A stretch of 64,000 nucleotides of DNA, taken from assembly GCF_017875275.1 (NCBI RefSeq), contig NZ_JAGGML010000001.1, positions 2,377,001-2,441,000 on the forward strand, in the 5' to 3' direction. The position numbers and the translations under genes were made by a program. The notes beneath the pieces are model-generated. The model saw only the letters and a program-made list of their open reading frames with translations. It did not search any database and had not been told where the DNA came from. Origin of the DNA: Xanthobacter flavus (GTDB lineage: Bacteria; Pseudomonadota; Alphaproteobacteria; Rhizobiales; Xanthobacteraceae). Positions 62,813-64,000 of this stretch are shown here, piece after piece. How positions within the stretch are numbered: the stretch's first letter is position 1; each line of letters opens with the position of its first letter.

Positions 62813-64000
62813 TGCAGTCGGCCGCCGCGCCCCGGCGCCCGGCCAGCGCTTCCCCGGCCGGCACCTCCGGGCGTCTCCTCGAACAGCTCGGCGAGCTTTT
62901 CGGTCATCACCCCGCCCAGCTCCTCGGCATCCACGATGGTGACGGCGCGGCGGTAATAGCGCGTCACGTCGTGACCGATGCCGATGGCGATCAGCTCCAC
63001 CGGCGAGCGCGTCTCGATCTCGGTGATAATGTGGCGCAGGTGCCGCTCCAGATAATTGCCGGCGTTCACCGAGAGAGTGGAATCATCCACCGGTGCGCCG
63101 TCGGAGATCATCATCAGGATGCGCCGGGCCTCGGTGCGGGCGAGCAGGCGCTTGTGCGCCCAGTCCAGCGCCTCCCCGTCGATATTCTCCTTGAGCAGGC
63201 CCTCGCGCATCATCAGGCCGAGGTTGCGGCGCGCCCGGCGCCACGGGGCGTCGGCCGATTTGTAGATGATGTGCCTGAGGTCGTTGAGGCGGCCGGGGGC
63301 GGCGGGCTTGCCGGCGGCGAGCCAGGCCTCGCGGGACTGGCCGCCCTTCCAGGCGCGGGTGGTGAAGCCCAGCACCTCCACCTTCACGCCGCAGCGCTCC
63401 AGCGTGCGGGCGAGGATGTCGGCGCAGGTGGCGGCCACGGTGATGGGCCGGCCGCGCATGGAGCCCGAATTGTCGATGAGCAGCGTCACCACCGTGTCGC
63501 GGAAGTCGGTGTCGCGCTCGCGCTTGAAGGAGAGCGCCGCCATGGGGTCCATGATGACGCGCGGCAGGCGCGCGGGATCGAGCACCCCCTCTTCCAGGTC
63601 GAATTCCCAGGCGCGGTTCTGCTGCGCCAGCAGCTTGCGCTGAAGGCGATTGGCGAGGCGCGCCACGACGCCCTGGAGATTGGCGAGCTGCTTGTCGAGA
63701 TAGGACCGCAGCCGCGTCAGTTCCTCCGGATCGCACAGGTCTTCGGCGGAGGTCTCCTCGTCGAACTTGGTGGTGAAGGCGTGGTATTCCGGCCCGCGAT
63801 TGTCGTGCGTCACCGGCGGGCGGGGCGACCACGGCTCGGCCGGCTCCTCGCTGTCGCCCATCTCGGTGCCGTCCGGCACGTCGGCGGGGGGCGCGGCCTC
63901 GCTCTGGGCGGCAGAGTCGGGCATCTCCTCCTCGGAAAGCTCGGCCTCCATCTCGGTCGCGCCCTGCTGGCTGTCGTCCTCGCGGCTTTCGCCGTTCTCC
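62809..64000 (-). CDS. cobT: aerobic cobaltochelatase subunit CobT, C-terminal part (N terminus outside window)
   Basis: The frame runs off the right edge of the window. It starts in an acidic Glu/Ser-rich segment, then [20 protein letters not shown], and ends in a von Willebrand A domain with the MIDAS motif [15 protein letters not shown] and [12 protein letters not shown]. CobT with CobS forms the AAA+ complex that, with CobN, inserts cobalt into hydrogenobyrinic acid diamide in the aerobic B12 pathway. cobS would be expected further right. Its stop overlaps the TTG start of the esterase-like gene. Confidence 0.95.
   Translation of the reverse strand, partial: ENGESREDDSQQGATEMEAELSEEEMPDSAAQSEAAPPADVPDGTEMGDSEEPAEPWSPRPPVTHDNRGPEYHAFTTKFDEETSAEDLCDPEELTRLRSYLDKQLANLQGVVARLANRLQRKLLAQQNRAWEFDLEEGVLDPARLPRVIMDPMAALSFKRERDTDFRDTVVTLLIDNSGSMRGRPITVAATCADILARTLERCGVKVEVLGFTTRAWKGGQSREAWLAAGKPAAPGRLNDLRHIIYKSADAPWRRARRNLGLMMREGLLKENIDGEALDWAHKRLLARTEARRILMMISDGAPVDDSTLSVNAGNYLERHLRHIITEIETRSPVELIAIGIGHDVTRYYRRAVTIVDAEELGGVMTEKLAELFEETPGGAGRGSAGRAPGRGGRLH

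Noticed and set aside
1-64000. tRNA, rRNA and CRISPR loci
   Set aside because: Reading both strands, I found no sequence with tRNA-like GTTCGAATC T-arms in a cloverleaf context, no rRNA, and no repeat-spacer array.

Overview
The window is a GC-rich alphaproteobacterial chromosome segment, most likely from the order Hyphomicrobiales (Rhizobiales) and probably Xanthobacteraceae-like (Azorhizobium/Xanthobacter/Starkeya relatives). The grounds are gene order and protein families: hemE beside a PPDK-regulator gene, a Ros/MucR regulator, alphaproteobacterial Fur/Mur and Zur, CtrA-type boxes, TIGR02302/DUF4175, CobT, HemJ, and rhizobial intergenic palindromes. The species call is inference. No rRNA, tRNA, CRISPR array, insertion sequence or prophage gene was seen.

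The left third (1-24.6 kb) looks like the replication-origin neighbourhood. It opens with the end of lnt, then an XRE regulator, metK and trmB. A minus-strand block follows (tsaB-rimI, fur/mur-plsC-SDR, nfu, rho, hemJ, hemE). The AT-rich gap between hemE and ppsR (10445-10781) carries two perfect TTAA-N7-TTAA CtrA boxes and several DnaA-box-like motifs, so it is called oriC. To its right lie ppsR and the packed run maf-aroE-coaE-dnaQ, a thioredoxin-domain protein, and mnmE-mnmG-rsmG-parA-parB. Two parS sites flank mnmG, 8-10 kb from the origin. mucR and recR follow.

The middle (24.6-43.5 kb) is on the minus strand and mostly concerns envelope and division: lolA-like, ftsK, an aminotransferase, ribF, a HAD protein, and a dcw cluster reading mraZ-rsmH-ftsL-ftsI-murE-murF-mraY-murD. 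The cluster stops after murD. Between mraY and murD it is broken by a lower-GC, oppositely oriented insertion holding a DUF2892 protein and two overlapping paralogous genes of unknown function (DUF4261-like). MurD ends in an unusual Gly/His-rich tail. Four TGGG repeats at a 10-bp period lie upstream of mraZ and look like an MraZ operator.

The right third (43.8-64 kb) is mixed: a band-7/NfeD pair, a TIGR02302 membrane protein, RluA and macro-domain proteins, a 3-hydroxybutyrate dehydrogenase/patatin pair, zur, ispG, a DUF2076 protein with a Gln/Gly/Tyr-rich repeat, an XRE regulator and a collagen-like lipoprotein. A minus-strand trio then encodes a CHASE2 adenylate cyclase, a large ABC protein with a degenerate and internally expanded ATPase, and a single-domain cyclic-nucleotide-binding protein. 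The window ends with a phytase-like esterase and the C-terminal part of CobT. The strongest candidates for undescribed biology are the cyclase/ABC/cNMP-binding cassette, the paralog pair inside the dcw cluster, and the His-tailed MurD.
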